Origin: Haliscomenobacter sp040403615
GTDB lineage: Bacteria; Bacteroidota; Bacteroidia; Chitinophagales; Saprospiraceae
DNA: 64,000 nt
NCBI RefSeq assembly: GCF_040403615.1
Contig: NZ_JBBAKG010000024.1
Span: forward strand, 12,861 to 76,860
Direction: 5' to 3'
Below are positions 25,074 through 34,135 of this stretch, one piece after another. Position 1 is the stretch's first letter. The number at the start of each line of letters is the position of its first letter. The notes beneath the pieces were generated by a model, which had not been told where the DNA came from, searched no databases, and saw nothing but the letters and a program-made list of their open reading frames with translations. A program made the position numbers and the translations under genes.

Positions 25074-27059
25074 ATGGAGAATAACGAAAATAACAATAAG
25101 CGGGATAACGGTGGAGGCTCCAGGTTCAGCTCCTTCTGGATCTATGGCATTATTGCTGTGATCTTTCTGGGTTTGAACCTAGTGGCAATGGAAGGCACGC
25201 AAGATCCCCTTTCCCGCAATCGCCTTGGTCAAATGCTCCAGAATGGAGACATTGAAAAAATCGAGGTGATCAACAAAGAAGTGGCGCATATCTACCTTAA
25301 AAAGGAGGCACTCACTAATCCTCAATATAAAGATGCTGCCAAAACAACTTTTGGTGGAGACCGCTACCATTACCACACTGAGATCGGCAGCGTCGAAACC
25401 TTTGAGAAGTTTCTGCAAGAGAAATCCAAAGAAAACGACAAAGGGATGGGTTACCTGATTTACCTCACCAAGAACAATTACTTGTTGCAGGCATTGGGAT
25501 GGCTGTTGCCTTTCTTGCTCATTATTCTGGTTTGGGTTTTCATCATGCGCCGCGTTGGCGGTGGTGCTGGTGGCCCTGGTGGGCAGATTTTCAACATTGG
25601 CAAATCCAAAGCAGCACTGTTTGATCAAAACAGTAAGGTGAACATCACTTTTGCCGACGTTGCTGGTCTGGACGAAGCCAAAGAAGAAGTTGTAGAAGTC
25701 GTTGACTTTCTGAAGAATCCTAAGAAGTATACCGCGCTGGGCGGCAAAATCCCCAAAGGTGTTTTGCTGGTAGGCCCTCCGGGAACGGGTAAAACCTTGT
25801 TGGCTAAAGCGGTAGCTGGAGAAGCGGGCGTACCTTTCTTCTCTATCTCTGGCTCTGATTTCGTGGAGATGTTTGTAGGTGTTGGTGCCTCTCGGGTGCG
25901 CGACCTCTTCAAACAAGCCCGCGAAAAAGCGCCTTGTATCGTCTTCATCGACGAGATTGATGCCATTGGCCGCGCCCGTGGTCGCAACAATTTCCAGGGT
26001 GGCAACGACGAACGCGAAAATACCCTCAACCAGTTGCTGGTAGAAATGGATGGTTTCAGTACCGATAAAGGCGTAATCTTGATGGGCGCCACCAACCGCC
26101 CGGATATTTTGGATTCTGCCTTGATGCGCCCAGGTCGTTTTGACCGCCAGATCAGCATTGATCGCCCGGATCTGAAAGGCCGGGAAGCCATCTTCAAGGT
26201 GCACCTCAAAACCATCAAAACCAACGACGACATCAGTGCCTGGGCACTTTCCGAGATGACACCTGGTTTTGCTGGCGCCGATATTGCCAACATTTGCAAT
26301 GAAGCTGCCCTGATTGCTGCCCGCCGCAACAAGAAGTGGGTAGACATGGACGACTTCAACTACGCACTGGATCGCGTAATTGGTGGTCTTGAAAAGAAAA
26401 ACAAACTCATTTCACCCGAAGAAAAGAACATCATCGCTTACCACGAAGCCGGTCACGCAGTGTGCGGCTGGTACCTGGAGCATGCTTCTCCTCTGGTCAA
26501 AGTGACGATCGTACCACGCGGTATTGGCACCCTGGGTTATGCACAGTATTTGCCAAAAGAAGAAAACATCACCCGCACCGAGCAATTGCTGGATCGCATG
26601 TGTATGACCTTCGGCGGACGCGCTGCTGAAAACAACGTCTTTGCCAAAATTTCTACCGGCGCCCAAAATGACCTGGATCAAGTCACCAAAATGGCTTATA
26701 GCATGATCAGCATTTTTGGGATGAACGATAAAGTAGGTCAGGTTTCTTTCTACGGCATGTCCAATGAGTCATACCAAAAACCTTATTCAGACCATACCGC
26801 GATGTTGATCGATGAAGAAGTACGCCGCATGGTGAATTCTCAATACGAAAGGGCCAAAGAATTATTGCGCGAGCGCCATAATGAACTAGAAATCATCGCG
26901 AAAGCCTTGCTTGAAAAAGAAGTGCTGCACAAATCAGACGTTGAACGCTTGATTGGTCCACGCCCTTATGCGAATGAAGAAAGAATCAAGATGAACGGTC
27001 ACACTGCCGAACCTACTGCACCAATTGGTGACCACGGAGACATAGTGCCGAATCCATAA
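25074..27059 (+). CDS. ftsH: ATP-dependent zinc metalloprotease FtsH
   Basis: FtsH is the inner-membrane hexameric AAA+ protease that extracts and degrades membrane and soluble proteins. The 661-aa product has two membrane helices (about 21-39 and 137-158) around a periplasmic domain, then a Gly-rich linker, Walker A GPPGTGKT (234-241), Walker B CIVFIDEID (288-296), the arginine-finger region RPGRFDR (352-358), the zinc site HEAGH (457-461) and third ligand D533 in GAQNDLDQ. All catalytic residues are present. The C-terminal tail (about 630-661) is low complexity. A terminator follows 24 bp after the stop. Confidence 0.98.
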   Translation: MENNENNNKRDNGGGSRFSSFWIYGIIAVIFLGLNLVAMEGTQDPLSRNRLGQMLQNGDIEKIEVINKEVAHIYLKKEALTNPQYKDAAKTTFGGDRYHYHTEIGSVETFEKFLQEKSKENDKGMGYLIYLTKNNYLLQALGWLLPFLLIILVWVFIMRRVGGGAGGPGGQIFNIGKSKAALFDQNSKVNITFADVAGLDEAKEEVVEVVDFLKNPKKYTALGGKIPKGVLLVGPPGTGKTLLAKAVAGEAGVPFFSISGSDFVEMFVGVGASRVRDLFKQAREKAPCIVFIDEIDAIGRARGRNNFQGGNDERENTLNQLLVEMDGFSTDKGVILMGATNRPDILDSALMRPGRFDRQISIDRPDLKGREAIFKVHLKTIKTNDDISAWALSEMTPGFAGADIANICNEAALIAARRNKKWVDMDDFNYALDRVIGGLEKKNKLISPEEKNIIAYHEAGHAVCGWYLEHASPLVKVTIVPRGIGTLGYAQYLPKEENITRTEQLLDRMCMTFGGRAAENNVFAKISTGAQNDLDQVTKMAYSMISIFGMNDKVGQVSFYGMSNESYQKPYSDHTAMLIDEEVRRMVNSQYERAKELLRERHNELEIIAKALLEKEVLHKSDVERLIGPRPYANEERIKMNGHTAEPTAPIGDHGDIVPNP

Positions 27060-27082
27060 GCATTAATTTTGCATGAAATGGG

Positions 27083-27119
27083 AAGCGGGAACGACTGAAA
27101 GGTTGTTCCCGCTTTTTTG
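27083..27119 (+). terminator. Intrinsic terminator of ftsH
   Basis: A 13-bp stem with one G-U pair (AAGCGGGAACGAC at 27083-27095 with 27102-27114) and a 6-nt loop is followed by TTTTTT. Confidence 0.9.
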
Positions 27120-27120
27120 T

Positions 27121-27668
27121 TTTTTGGAGAATAACGGATAAGTTGAATGACGAATTTTTCGAATGGCGAGTGACGAATAGGTCGGCCATCCCGCTTTTCT
27201 CCACTTTTTTACTCGTGATGAGGTGTGGCCGAGCGATGCTTGTGTCCAAAGTCTAAAGGGAATGAAAGTGGAAATTTTTTGTGTTGGGATTTGAATTTCG
27301 TTGAAACGTAGGCATGGGCTACGTTGCGGCGAGCGTTGGCTTTGCGGGGTTGTCCGGAAACGATTAACCATTTCCTATCGATGAGAATTTGAACCAGCAG
27401 TCCGCTGCCTGAAGGCGAATCAAAAGATGAATCTTTCAACCGGGCATTTTCGGCATTTTCTGATCAAGTATTTGAAACAAGCCTTGATTTTAAACCATGC
27501 ATCCTTGTGTGTCAAAGGCACGGAAATAGTGGGTTCAAGTTGGAGAAATTGAACCATCAGTACGTTGCGGTGAAAGACTTACGCCAGCAGGTCATAGTGA
27601 GGCGCTGGATGAAAAATTCCGTTTGCCCTGCACAAAATAAGTCATTTTTCGAAACACGACAAAACACG
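27121..27668. other. Gene-free intergenic region
   Basis: About 550 bases between the ftsH terminator and the terminator of the convergent T9SS gene. No open frame here has a recognisable start, family or codon pattern. The text GAATGACGAATTTTTCGAA followed by a second GTGACGAAT (27147-27178) resembles intergenic sequence near 33245-33295. The rest may be decayed coding sequence, but I cannot name a source. Confidence 0.55.
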
Positions 27669-27706
27669 GAAAAAACCCCTGCTGCACATCAGTATGGCAG
27701 CAGGGG
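27669..27706 (-). terminator. Intrinsic terminator of the second T9SS repeat protein gene
   Basis: CCCCTGCTGC (27676-27685) pairs perfectly with GCAGCAGGGG (27697-27706), and the A-run at 27669-27675 gives the U-tract on the minus strand. It lies 28 bases past the stop codon. Confidence 0.9.
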
Positions 27707-27734
27707 CGGTAGGCTACAGGTCTAAGCGCTGCTT

Positions 27735-30677
27735 TTAGCGCACTATCTGAAACGCTTGGGTCAGTACACCGTTGTTGCTACTGATCTTTAGCACGTACGA
27801 GCCACCGGGAAGATTGGCGGTGTCCAACGTGTATTGGTTCTCACCTTTGCCAGCCTGGCTGCGCTGAACGATACCAGCAGAGCGTCCCAACAGGTCAAAA
27901 ACTTCGAGTAACACCGGATGTGATGCATCGGTGATATAGTTCACCTGAAGGTAGTGGTCGGCCGGATTGGGGAATAGCATCATCTGTTCGTTTGGCGCGA
28001 CGCGCACCTCTTTAGTGTCCGTAGTCACCAATGCGGCGGCCAATTTGATACCGCTGGTCCCAAGTGGATTGCCCTCGGCATCATAAATCACGTAAGCCAG
28101 CTGCAGATCGGGTTTGTCGGCCCGGTACACCACATTCAGCAGGCGGTCGGTGTACGGCGTGGTTTCATCCAACTCAAACACCGCATTGAGGGCACTGTTG
28201 GAGGCTTTTTCGAGCGACATGATCTTTTGGTCGTACGGATCAGCAGGGTGCCTGGCTCCGGTGACGGCCAGAATAACCGGTTTGAAAGTCGCAATTTCAT
28301 CGCGATTGCTAAAACCAAACGCTACGAATTTTGGCCTTTTGCCATCTACAGCCCCGCTTTTGAGGTTGAAACTCGCTAAGAAAATTTTGCCCGTCTCGGC
28401 TTTAGTTTGCGCCAATTCAATAGGGTTTCCAGTGGATTTACTAGTCCATGGGAAAGTCTGGGTACATTTGGTACCGTCGCACAGTACAAAACTGACCGTC
28501 ACAGTACCCGTGGCAGCCAATGCTGATGACAATCCAAATTGCAGGTTGGTGACATTTGTACTGCCAAAACTACTGTACGTAAACGTGCCGGGACCACTCC
28601 AGGGGGCACTGACGAGCGTAGGATCGTTGTACGTAATGACTCCAGTAGGACTCAGGGCGGGAGCCGTCCAAGTGATGGTCATGCTGGACAGGCATTTAGG
28701 CCCCGATACTGTGAAGGTGCCGTGCTTGATGGGCAGCGGATGGCAGGTGGAGTAGACAACTTTGACTACCGGGCAACAGTTGTCGGGGCAAATGGGCAAC
28801 TCCCGACAAATCCTGGATTGGCACAAAATTCTTGACGGTGTTCCGCCAGACAGGGTAATATCGAAACAAGGGGCTAGGGTACCCGCAGTGTACGTAAAAG
28901 AGAACGTGGCTGTCGAGCTGGCAGGTATGGTTGCTGGCGAAACACTGCTGACCACCCCACCACCAGAAGCGACCGTAATGCCGAGCGTAGCCGCTGAGGT
29001 GCTGCCATTAGTGATGGTGCCACTGATGAGATACGTTTGTTGCCCGGTGGGGAGCAGCGGGCCGCATTCGACTTTGGTTATTTCGGCTTTGCAGGGGCAA
29101 ATGGGTAACTCCCGACAAATCCTGGATTGGCACAAAATTCTTGACGGTGTTCCGCCAGACAGGGTAATATCGAAACAAGGGGCTAGGGTACCCGCAGTGT
29201 ACGTAAAAGAGAACGTGGCTGTCGAGCTGGCAGGTATGGTTGCTGGCGAAACACTGCTGACCACCCCACCACCAGAAGCGACCGTAATGCCGAGCGTAGC
29301 CGCTGAGGTGCTGCCATTAGTGATGGTGCCACTGATGAGATACGTTTGTTGCCCGGTGGGGAGCAGCGGGCCGCATTCGACTTTGGTTATTTCGGCTTTG
29401 CAGCAAATGGGCAAATCCCGGCAAATCCTGGATTCACACAACACTATTCTTGGCCGCACTCCGCTCGAAAGCGTTATGTTGAAACAAGGGCTAACGGGGG
29501 GCCCAGATGGAGCGGTGTACGTAAAAGAGAACGAATTGCCTGTCGAGCTGGCAGGTACGGTCGCAGGCGAAATACTGCTGACCGACCCGCCACCTACCGT
29601 AATGTCGAGCGTAGCCGCTGAGGTGCTGCTATTATTGATGGTGCCACTGACGATATACGTTTGTTGCCCATTGACGAGTGGTCCGCATTCGACTTTGGTT
29701 ATTTCGGCTTTGCAGCAAATGGGCAACTCCCGGCAAATCCTGGATTCACACAACACTACTACTTTTGGCGACACTCCGCTCGAAAGCGTTATGTTGAAAC
29801 AAGGGCTAACGGGGGGCCCAAATGGAGGGGTGTACGTGAAAGTGAACGAATTGCCTGTCGGGGTGGCAGGTATGGTTGCTGGCGAAATACTGCTGACCGT
29901 CCCACCACCAGGAGCGACCGTAATACCGAGTGTAGCCGCCGAGGTGCTGCTGTTATTGATGGTGCCACTGACGAGATACGTTTGTTGCCCATTGACGATT
30001 GGTCCGCATACGATATTGGTTATTTCGGCTTTGCAGGGTACAGGGGGGCACGCGGCATCCTGACACCTAATGTTGCCGGAAAGCATAAAGCCGCCTACGT
30101 TATCGATGTAGGTTATTTCAGCCCTTATTTTCCAGGTTCCGGCAACCGGGCACTGGATGTTGCGCGGGGTGGGGAATGAGCCGATGCAGTAGTTGTTTGG
30201 CGGAGGGTTGCTCACCACGGTTAGCGGAATGGGCGAGCCGGTGGGCGGAACAAGCGAAAGCGATACCAAAGTATCATCAAAGGCAATTCCGAAGTTGAGA
30301 TCTAAGATGCCGGTGCCAGTCGGGACAATAAATTGGCGCTCAAACACGTAATTGCCCGGCCTGTGCCCACTGAAGCTGCTGGTAGCGTTGATCCAGCCTG
30401 CATTGGTGAGCGCGATCGGCGTAGGACACCAAAATGGTAAAAAGCTGGGACAAACGATGGCCGGAAGGGCACCGGAAGGGCTGCTGGTAATCTTCCAGTT
30501 TGGATCGGGGGTACTAATGCCCAGATAGGGGTTGCCGGGGCTGTTGCTGATGCCGGTACTGACATTGCCGGTACCACCAATACAGGAGATAACCGCTTGG
30601 GCTTGAAGTCCGTACTGCGCCACCACCAAAAGGGTCAGTAGCAAATGTCGGAAAGAAAAAAGATTGTTCGTTCTCAT
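27735..30677 (-). CDS. Secreted repeat protein with T9SS type A sorting domain
   Basis: Start set at the ATG at 30677, which gives a signal peptide (LLLTLLVVAQYGLQAQ); the frame is open 42 codons further but without a signal. The 980-aa protein has an N-terminal domain of about 220 residues, four tandem repeats of about 103 residues that begin CKAEIT and end ICRELPIC, a further domain with NCCPVVKVVYSTCHP, and a C-terminal sorting domain (MLFPNPADHYLQV ... GGSYVLKI). Regular cysteines suggest disulfide-stabilised Ig/CARDB-like beta domains, an inference. The last two repeats are identical over 297 bp of DNA. Function at the cell surface is unknown. Confidence 0.83.
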   Translation of the reverse strand: MRTNNLFSFRHLLLTLLVVAQYGLQAQAVISCIGGTGNVSTGISNSPGNPYLGISTPDPNWKITSSPSGALPAIVCPSFLPFWCPTPIALTNAGWINATSSFSGHRPGNYVFERQFIVPTGTGILDLNFGIAFDDTLVSLSLVPPTGSPIPLTVVSNPPPNNYCIGSFPTPRNIQCPVAGTWKIRAEITYIDNVGGFMLSGNIRCQDAACPPVPCKAEITNIVCGPIVNGQQTYLVSGTINNSSTSAATLGITVAPGGGTVSSISPATIPATPTGNSFTFTYTPPFGPPVSPCFNITLSSGVSPKVVVLCESRICRELPICCKAEITKVECGPLVNGQQTYIVSGTINNSSTSAATLDITVGGGSVSSISPATVPASSTGNSFSFTYTAPSGPPVSPCFNITLSSGVRPRIVLCESRICRDLPICCKAEITKVECGPLLPTGQQTYLISGTITNGSTSAATLGITVASGGGVVSSVSPATIPASSTATFSFTYTAGTLAPCFDITLSGGTPSRILCQSRICRELPICPCKAEITKVECGPLLPTGQQTYLISGTITNGSTSAATLGITVASGGGVVSSVSPATIPASSTATFSFTYTAGTLAPCFDITLSGGTPSRILCQSRICRELPICPDNCCPVVKVVYSTCHPLPIKHGTFTVSGPKCLSSMTITWTAPALSPTGVITYNDPTLVSAPWSGPGTFTYSSFGSTNVTNLQFGLSSALAATGTVTVSFVLCDGTKCTQTFPWTSKSTGNPIELAQTKAETGKIFLASFNLKSGAVDGKRPKFVAFGFSNRDEIATFKPVILAVTGARHPADPYDQKIMSLEKASNSALNAVFELDETTPYTDRLLNVVYRADKPDLQLAYVIYDAEGNPLGTSGIKLAAALVTTDTKEVRVAPNEQMMLFPNPADHYLQVNYITDASHPVLLEVFDLLGRSAGIVQRSQAGKGENQYTLDTANLPGGSYVLKISSNNGVLTQAFQIVR
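28798..29094 (-). repeat. Intragenic direct repeat, copy A (297 bp)
   Basis: Identical over 297 bp to 29107-29403, a period of 309 bp (103 codons, exactly one protein repeat). A single base differs just outside (28797 against 29106). Confidence 0.9.
29107..29403 (-). repeat. Intragenic direct repeat, copy B (297 bp)
   Basis: Second copy of the block at 28798-29094. The two further protein repeats upstream in the gene (29404-30050) are related but clearly diverged, so only this last duplication is recent or homogenised. Confidence 0.9.
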
Positions 30678-30899
30678 AAAGAGGCTTAGTAAAAAATTAA
30701 TTTTGCCTACTCTATTCGCTTTTCGGCATCCGCGTCCTGATTTTTTGAGCAGCGTTCCAGGAGAAGCTGAGCTAGAGGCATACCACATCCAGGCCAACAT
30801 CATATGGATGGTTGGCGTGGAATTAGATTTCGCCGTGTAAAGTTTTGTACCGCTTTTTATCTCCTTTGTAGATTCATCACTTCAGTAATCCGATGAAGC

Positions 30900-30929
30900 T
30901 TCTGGGCTGCACCAGGATGCAGCCCAGAA
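30900..30929 (-). terminator. Hairpin downstream of the small exported protein gene
   Basis: A perfect 12-bp stem (TTCTGGGCTGCA, 30900-30911 with 30918-30929) with a 6-nt loop lies 23 bases past the stop of the minus-strand gene at 30952. No clear U-tract follows, so it may be a Rho-independent terminator of weak type or an mRNA-end hairpin. Confidence 0.55.
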
Positions 30930-30951
30930 TGGCCGGATTTAGATGAGCTGT

Positions 30952-31383
30952 TTACCTAACCGCCCTTCGAATGAACTTATTTCTTCGCGTTATAACTGGT
31001 TCATTGGATTTCATGTAAATCACCCGTAGTTCATACAATTTATCAAAAGCTAAATCGCCAACATAAAGATCGGTAGTGACCACCCGATTGGCCATAAGTT
31101 TTACATTGACAGTTCGGAGTATTGGCGACTCATCAGTCAGGTCTCCACGATCTTCTCTTATTTCAACTTTTGCAAATTTAAAATAAGACTTGGTGGCGGA
31201 AATCGTCAATTCAAAGTATTCTTCCTCAATCTGATAGGTAGAATCTTTCCATTCTTTAACCATCCCATTAATGTCTTCTATGCGCACTTGGCATTTGTTC
31301 TGCCCGCTGAGCGTAGTCCCAACTAAGAGCAGGAAAATCGCACCTAATAAATGAGATAAAAGGGTTCTAATTTGTAAGTCCAT
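30952..31383 (-). CDS. Exported protein of unknown function
   Basis: The 143-aa product begins with a signal peptide (LLGAIFLLLVGTTLSGQ). The mature part of about 115 residues has an alternating pattern typical of a beta-sandwich, with YFKFAKVEIREDRG and a basic C-terminus (TRRNKFIRRAVR). I do not recognise a family. It has its own promoter element (TAACTTTG) about 30 bases upstream and a hairpin after the stop, so it is a single-gene unit between a T9SS protein gene and a divergent helical protein gene. Being exported is well supported; anything more is not. Confidence 0.6.
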   Translation of the reverse strand: MDLQIRTLLSHLLGAIFLLLVGTTLSGQNKCQVRIEDINGMVKEWKDSTYQIEEEYFELTISATKSYFKFAKVEIREDRGDLTDESPILRTVNVKLMANRVVTTDLYVGDLAFDKLYELRVIYMKSNEPVITRRNKFIRRAVR

Positions 31384-31414
31384 GGTTTCATTGTTTTGGT
31401 TTAGAATTATGTAG

Positions 31415-31422
31415 CAAAGTTA
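31415..31422 (-). promoter_or_regulatory. -7 element (TAACTTTG) of the small exported protein gene
   Basis: Minus-strand TAACTTTG fits TAnnTTTG and stands 32 bases before the start codon. A TTTG lies upstream but only 15 bases away, shorter than usual. Confidence 0.5.
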
Positions 31423-31541
31423 AATTCGAGAACTCGACAAAATTGGGAAAAAAAAGTGTCCAAATTCCGAGTACAACTACAAGTTTACTATTTTTAGGAG
31501 CCCCAAGTAGAAATTGGTGTTTAGCCCCTTACTTAAGAAAT

Positions 31542-32993
31542 ATGTTTAATTCACCATTGCTAGAGACGCTGCGTTTGTTGGAAGACAAAGAGTGGCAACA
31601 ATTGGATCGTTTTGTACATTCTCGGTTCTTTGCACATCCCGATAACGCCTCGGGAGTAATCGCACTGTTTGAGTTAATTAAGCGGTATGCACCAGGTTTT
31701 GACCATAAGGAGGCTTTATCTAAAAAGCAAATTGCAGCAGCGCTCGGGCAGTCTGAACAGTACGTTTCCAAAGTTACTTCTGGTTTACATGCAGTTGTTA
31801 GGCGTTTTTTAGGATGGACTTACCAAACGGAATTATCACATGAGTTTTATGAACAGTTGGGCCTACTACAGTTTTACCGCAAAAAAGAGCTGCCCCTTAA
31901 ATTCAAATCCTTGGTAGACAAAGTTCAGGGTCAGCTTGATGCGGCTATGGACAAAACGAATACAGAAAGTTTGTTCCAACAGTTTTTACTGAATGCAAAA
32001 AAATCGGAATGGATGCAGGAAAATCAACCCTCGATGGATGTTAACCTTTTGCAAACCATGCATTATCTAGATTGTCACTATATACTTCAAAAAGCTCAGA
32101 TCGTTTACAATTTGATCTTGAAAAACCAAAACAACTCCTTTCAATCCATTGATTATATTTCCTTTATAGACTATATACAATATTTTTTACAATCCAATCA
32201 ATCAAGTATCGATGAACTGCTCAGTTTGTATTATGAGGCAATACAACTGTTGCTCAACCGAGAAGGAGCTGATTTTGATCACTTCCAACGTTTACTGGAA
32301 AAGCATCAGGGCTCATTGAGTGAATATGATTATTATTCGCTCAGTAGCCTAGAGCGGCAAATACTATTGACCAAGTTTCGGGACGGGGAAACGCATTTGC
32401 TTGAAAAAGTTTTCATTTTGTACAAACGTCATATTGAAAAAGGCTTAATCCAAATCGATGGAAAATTATCTTCCACTTCTTTTTCCAACATTGTTCGCTA
32501 CGGATGTAGGTGCGGGGAACTAGACTGGGTAGAACAGTTTTTGAAAGCTTACCGAGCAGACCAACTAAGTGGCATCAGTAACCCCGAAGATTTATACCGT
32601 TTGTATTATGCTTATTTTCTGCTGTCCAAAGGGTCATTGGATGAGGCAGAGTACAACTTGCCACTGGATTTTGAAGACTCCATCTACAAGGTGGATGCAC
32701 GATGCCTAGAACTCATGGTGCTGTATCAAAAACAATCATCACTCTTGGAGTACAAAATCGAATCGTTCCGTAAACTGGTTCGCAACACCGTTGGTTTGCC
32801 TGAAATTCGCCGCAATGGATTTCATAATTTTGCACTCGTACTGCGCAAAATGACCAATCCCGATCTCAAACGCAATGACAAACGCATCGATAAGCTCGTA
32901 GCAGAAATACAAAATACGCCTACCTCCGAAAGTTTCTGGTTGATCGAACAACTTAAACAATTGAAAAGCCGTCAGGGCCAGGCAAATGGATGA
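31542..32993 (+). CDS. Helical protein of unknown function, Saprospiraceae-type family
   Basis: Start set at the ATG at 31542; the frame is open upstream from a TTG but those residues look non-coding. The 483-aa product has no signal peptide or membrane helix. Its N-terminal 90 residues (SPLLETLRLLEDKEWQQLDRF, then KRYAPGFDHKEALSKKQIAAALG) resemble a family I recall as many unannotated paralogs in Saprospirales, with a winged-helix-like start followed by TPR-like helices. The base composition is more AT-rich than that of its neighbours. No partner gene is evident. A regulatory or scaffold role would be a guess. Confidence 0.6.
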   Translation: MFNSPLLETLRLLEDKEWQQLDRFVHSRFFAHPDNASGVIALFELIKRYAPGFDHKEALSKKQIAAALGQSEQYVSKVTSGLHAVVRRFLGWTYQTELSHEFYEQLGLLQFYRKKELPLKFKSLVDKVQGQLDAAMDKTNTESLFQQFLLNAKKSEWMQENQPSMDVNLLQTMHYLDCHYILQKAQIVYNLILKNQNNSFQSIDYISFIDYIQYFLQSNQSSIDELLSLYYEAIQLLLNREGADFDHFQRLLEKHQGSLSEYDYYSLSSLERQILLTKFRDGETHLLEKVFILYKRHIEKGLIQIDGKLSSTSFSNIVRYGCRCGELDWVEQFLKAYRADQLSGISNPEDLYRLYYAYFLLSKGSLDEAEYNLPLDFEDSIYKVDARCLELMVLYQKQSSLLEYKIESFRKLVRNTVGLPEIRRNGFHNFALVLRKMTNPDLKRNDKRIDKLVAEIQNTPTSESFWLIEQLKQLKSRQGQANG

Positions 32994-33055
32994 ATTCAAT
33001 TTTTCGGCAATTTCTTCCACTTCTCCCAATCCACCGTAAATTCCAAGTCTCATCC

Positions 33056-33247
33056 TCAAAACGTCTCCTCTTTCCACTCCTGAATATTCCGCGTCTTGCT
33101 CAAAAAATTCACGCCAATTCCAATCACGGGCTTTTCTTTATTCCAAAATGCTTGGTAATATTCTTTCTTGCGGATTTGTGCCAGCTTTTTCCGTACTTTC
33201 GTCCGGTTTGAACTCAAAATAAGGATTAAATTCATCCCAAAAAAAAT
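33056..33247 (-). pseudogene. Remnant of an AAA-ATPase-like / PD-(D/E)XK nuclease protein (C-terminal end)
   Basis: On the minus strand one frame reads DEFNPYFEFKPDESTEKA and then, after a one-base frameshift near 33197, continues as LAQIRKKEYYQAFWNKEK and PVIGIGVNFLSKTRNIQEWK to a stop. Together these match the C-terminal PD-(D/E)XK nuclease end of the large Bacteroidota family of AAA-ATPase-like proteins (DUF1703/PF08011 type; GVNF.S.TRNI..W is typical). Everything N-terminal is missing. This is a decayed fragment of about 190 bp within the 325-bp region 32994-33318, otherwise empty except for the hemD terminator. Confidence 0.65.
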
Positions 33248-33295
33248 GACGAAGCACAAACCGCCAAACCCTGGCTGAATTCGTACTTCGTCATT
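33238..33295 (-). terminator. Intrinsic terminator of hemD
   Basis: AATGACGAAG (33245-33254) pairs with CTTCGTCATT (33286-33295). On the minus strand the second arm is followed by TTTTTT. It lies 24 bases past the hemD stop. Confidence 0.75.
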
Positions 33296-33318
33296 CGTAT
33301 TTCATTCTTTGAAATTCC

Positions 33319-34098
33319 CTACAGATCCTTATTGGACTTCTGCAAGTAATTCTCCAAAGCTTTGGTCATCGAAGGTACTTCGGGAGCTGGAGCGTTGATG
33401 TTCACGTCCAATCCACGACTTTCGACAGCGCTGCGCGTTTGGTTGCCAAATACGGCGATCCGGGTATCATTTTGCTCAAAATCCGGAAAGTTGTCGTATA
33501 AAGATTGAATACACAGCGGGCTGAAGAAAACCAATACATCGTATGTTACGTCGCTAAGATCAGACAAGTCTGAGCTTACGGTGTGGTACATGATCGCGTC
33601 TTTCCAATCGAGGTTCATTTCGTCCAGATACTTCGTAATTTCCTTTGCGCCAAGATTGGAGCAAGGAAGCAGAAACTTTTCTGTTTTGTGTTTTTTCAAG
33701 TACGATCCCAAATCTTCGATAGATCGGGTGCCTACAAATACCTTACGCTTGCGGTAAAGGATAAATTTTTGCAGGTAATTCGCAATGTTTTCCGTCAGGC
33801 AGAAATATTTGGTTTCTGGTGACATCTTGACCCGCATTTCTTCACAAAGGCGAAAGAAATGGTCTACTGAATTTTTGCTGGAAAGGATGACGGCAGTGAA
33901 TTCATCGGGGCGAATGCGCTGCTTTCGAAAATCCTTTGCTTCCAGTCCTTCTACATGGCTAAAAGGTCTCCAGTCAATTTGTAGGTTGTACCTTTTCTCC
34001 AATTCGTAGTAAGGAGAGCGTTCAGGTTTGGGCTGCGAAACAAGGATGGTCTTTACTTTTTTGAAAGTTTCCTCCTTGGCTTGTCCATTTGCTGCCAT
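33319..34098 (-). CDS. hemD: Uroporphyrinogen-III synthase
   Basis: HemD closes and isomerises hydroxymethylbilane to uroporphyrinogen III in heme synthesis. The 259-aa protein shows the bilobal HemD fold signals: ILVSQPKPERSPYYELEKRY, AVILSSKNSVDHFFRLCEEM (the conserved TSxxAV region in Bacteroidota form), CLTENIANYLQKF, and in lobe two VTYDVLVFFSPLCIQSLYDNFP with AVFGNQTRSAVESRG. Sequence conservation in this family is low, but the neighbouring DUF4271 gene 37 bp upstream is the usual partner of hemD in Bacteroidota, which supports the call. The two probably form an operon ended by the hairpin at 33245-33295. Confidence 0.88.
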   Translation of the reverse strand: MAANGQAKEETFKKVKTILVSQPKPERSPYYELEKRYNLQIDWRPFSHVEGLEAKDFRKQRIRPDEFTAVILSSKNSVDHFFRLCEEMRVKMSPETKYFCLTENIANYLQKFILYRKRKVFVGTRSIEDLGSYLKKHKTEKFLLPCSNLGAKEITKYLDEMNLDWKDAIMYHTVSSDLSDLSDVTYDVLVFFSPLCIQSLYDNFPDFEQNDTRIAVFGNQTRSAVESRGLDVNINAPAPEVPSMTKALENYLQKSNKDL

Positions 34099-34135
34099 TC
34101 ACGTTTTTTTTGGTAACCTACTTTCGTTTTCCAGG

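Noticed and set aside
27121..27668. Small open frames between ftsH and the T9SS gene
   Set aside because: None has a plausible start, length, family or promoter; the region is treated as gene-free.
28762..30063. A 433-codon open frame antisense to the second T9SS gene
   Set aside because: It only mirrors the repeats of the real gene on the other strand, which has a signal peptide and sorting domain.
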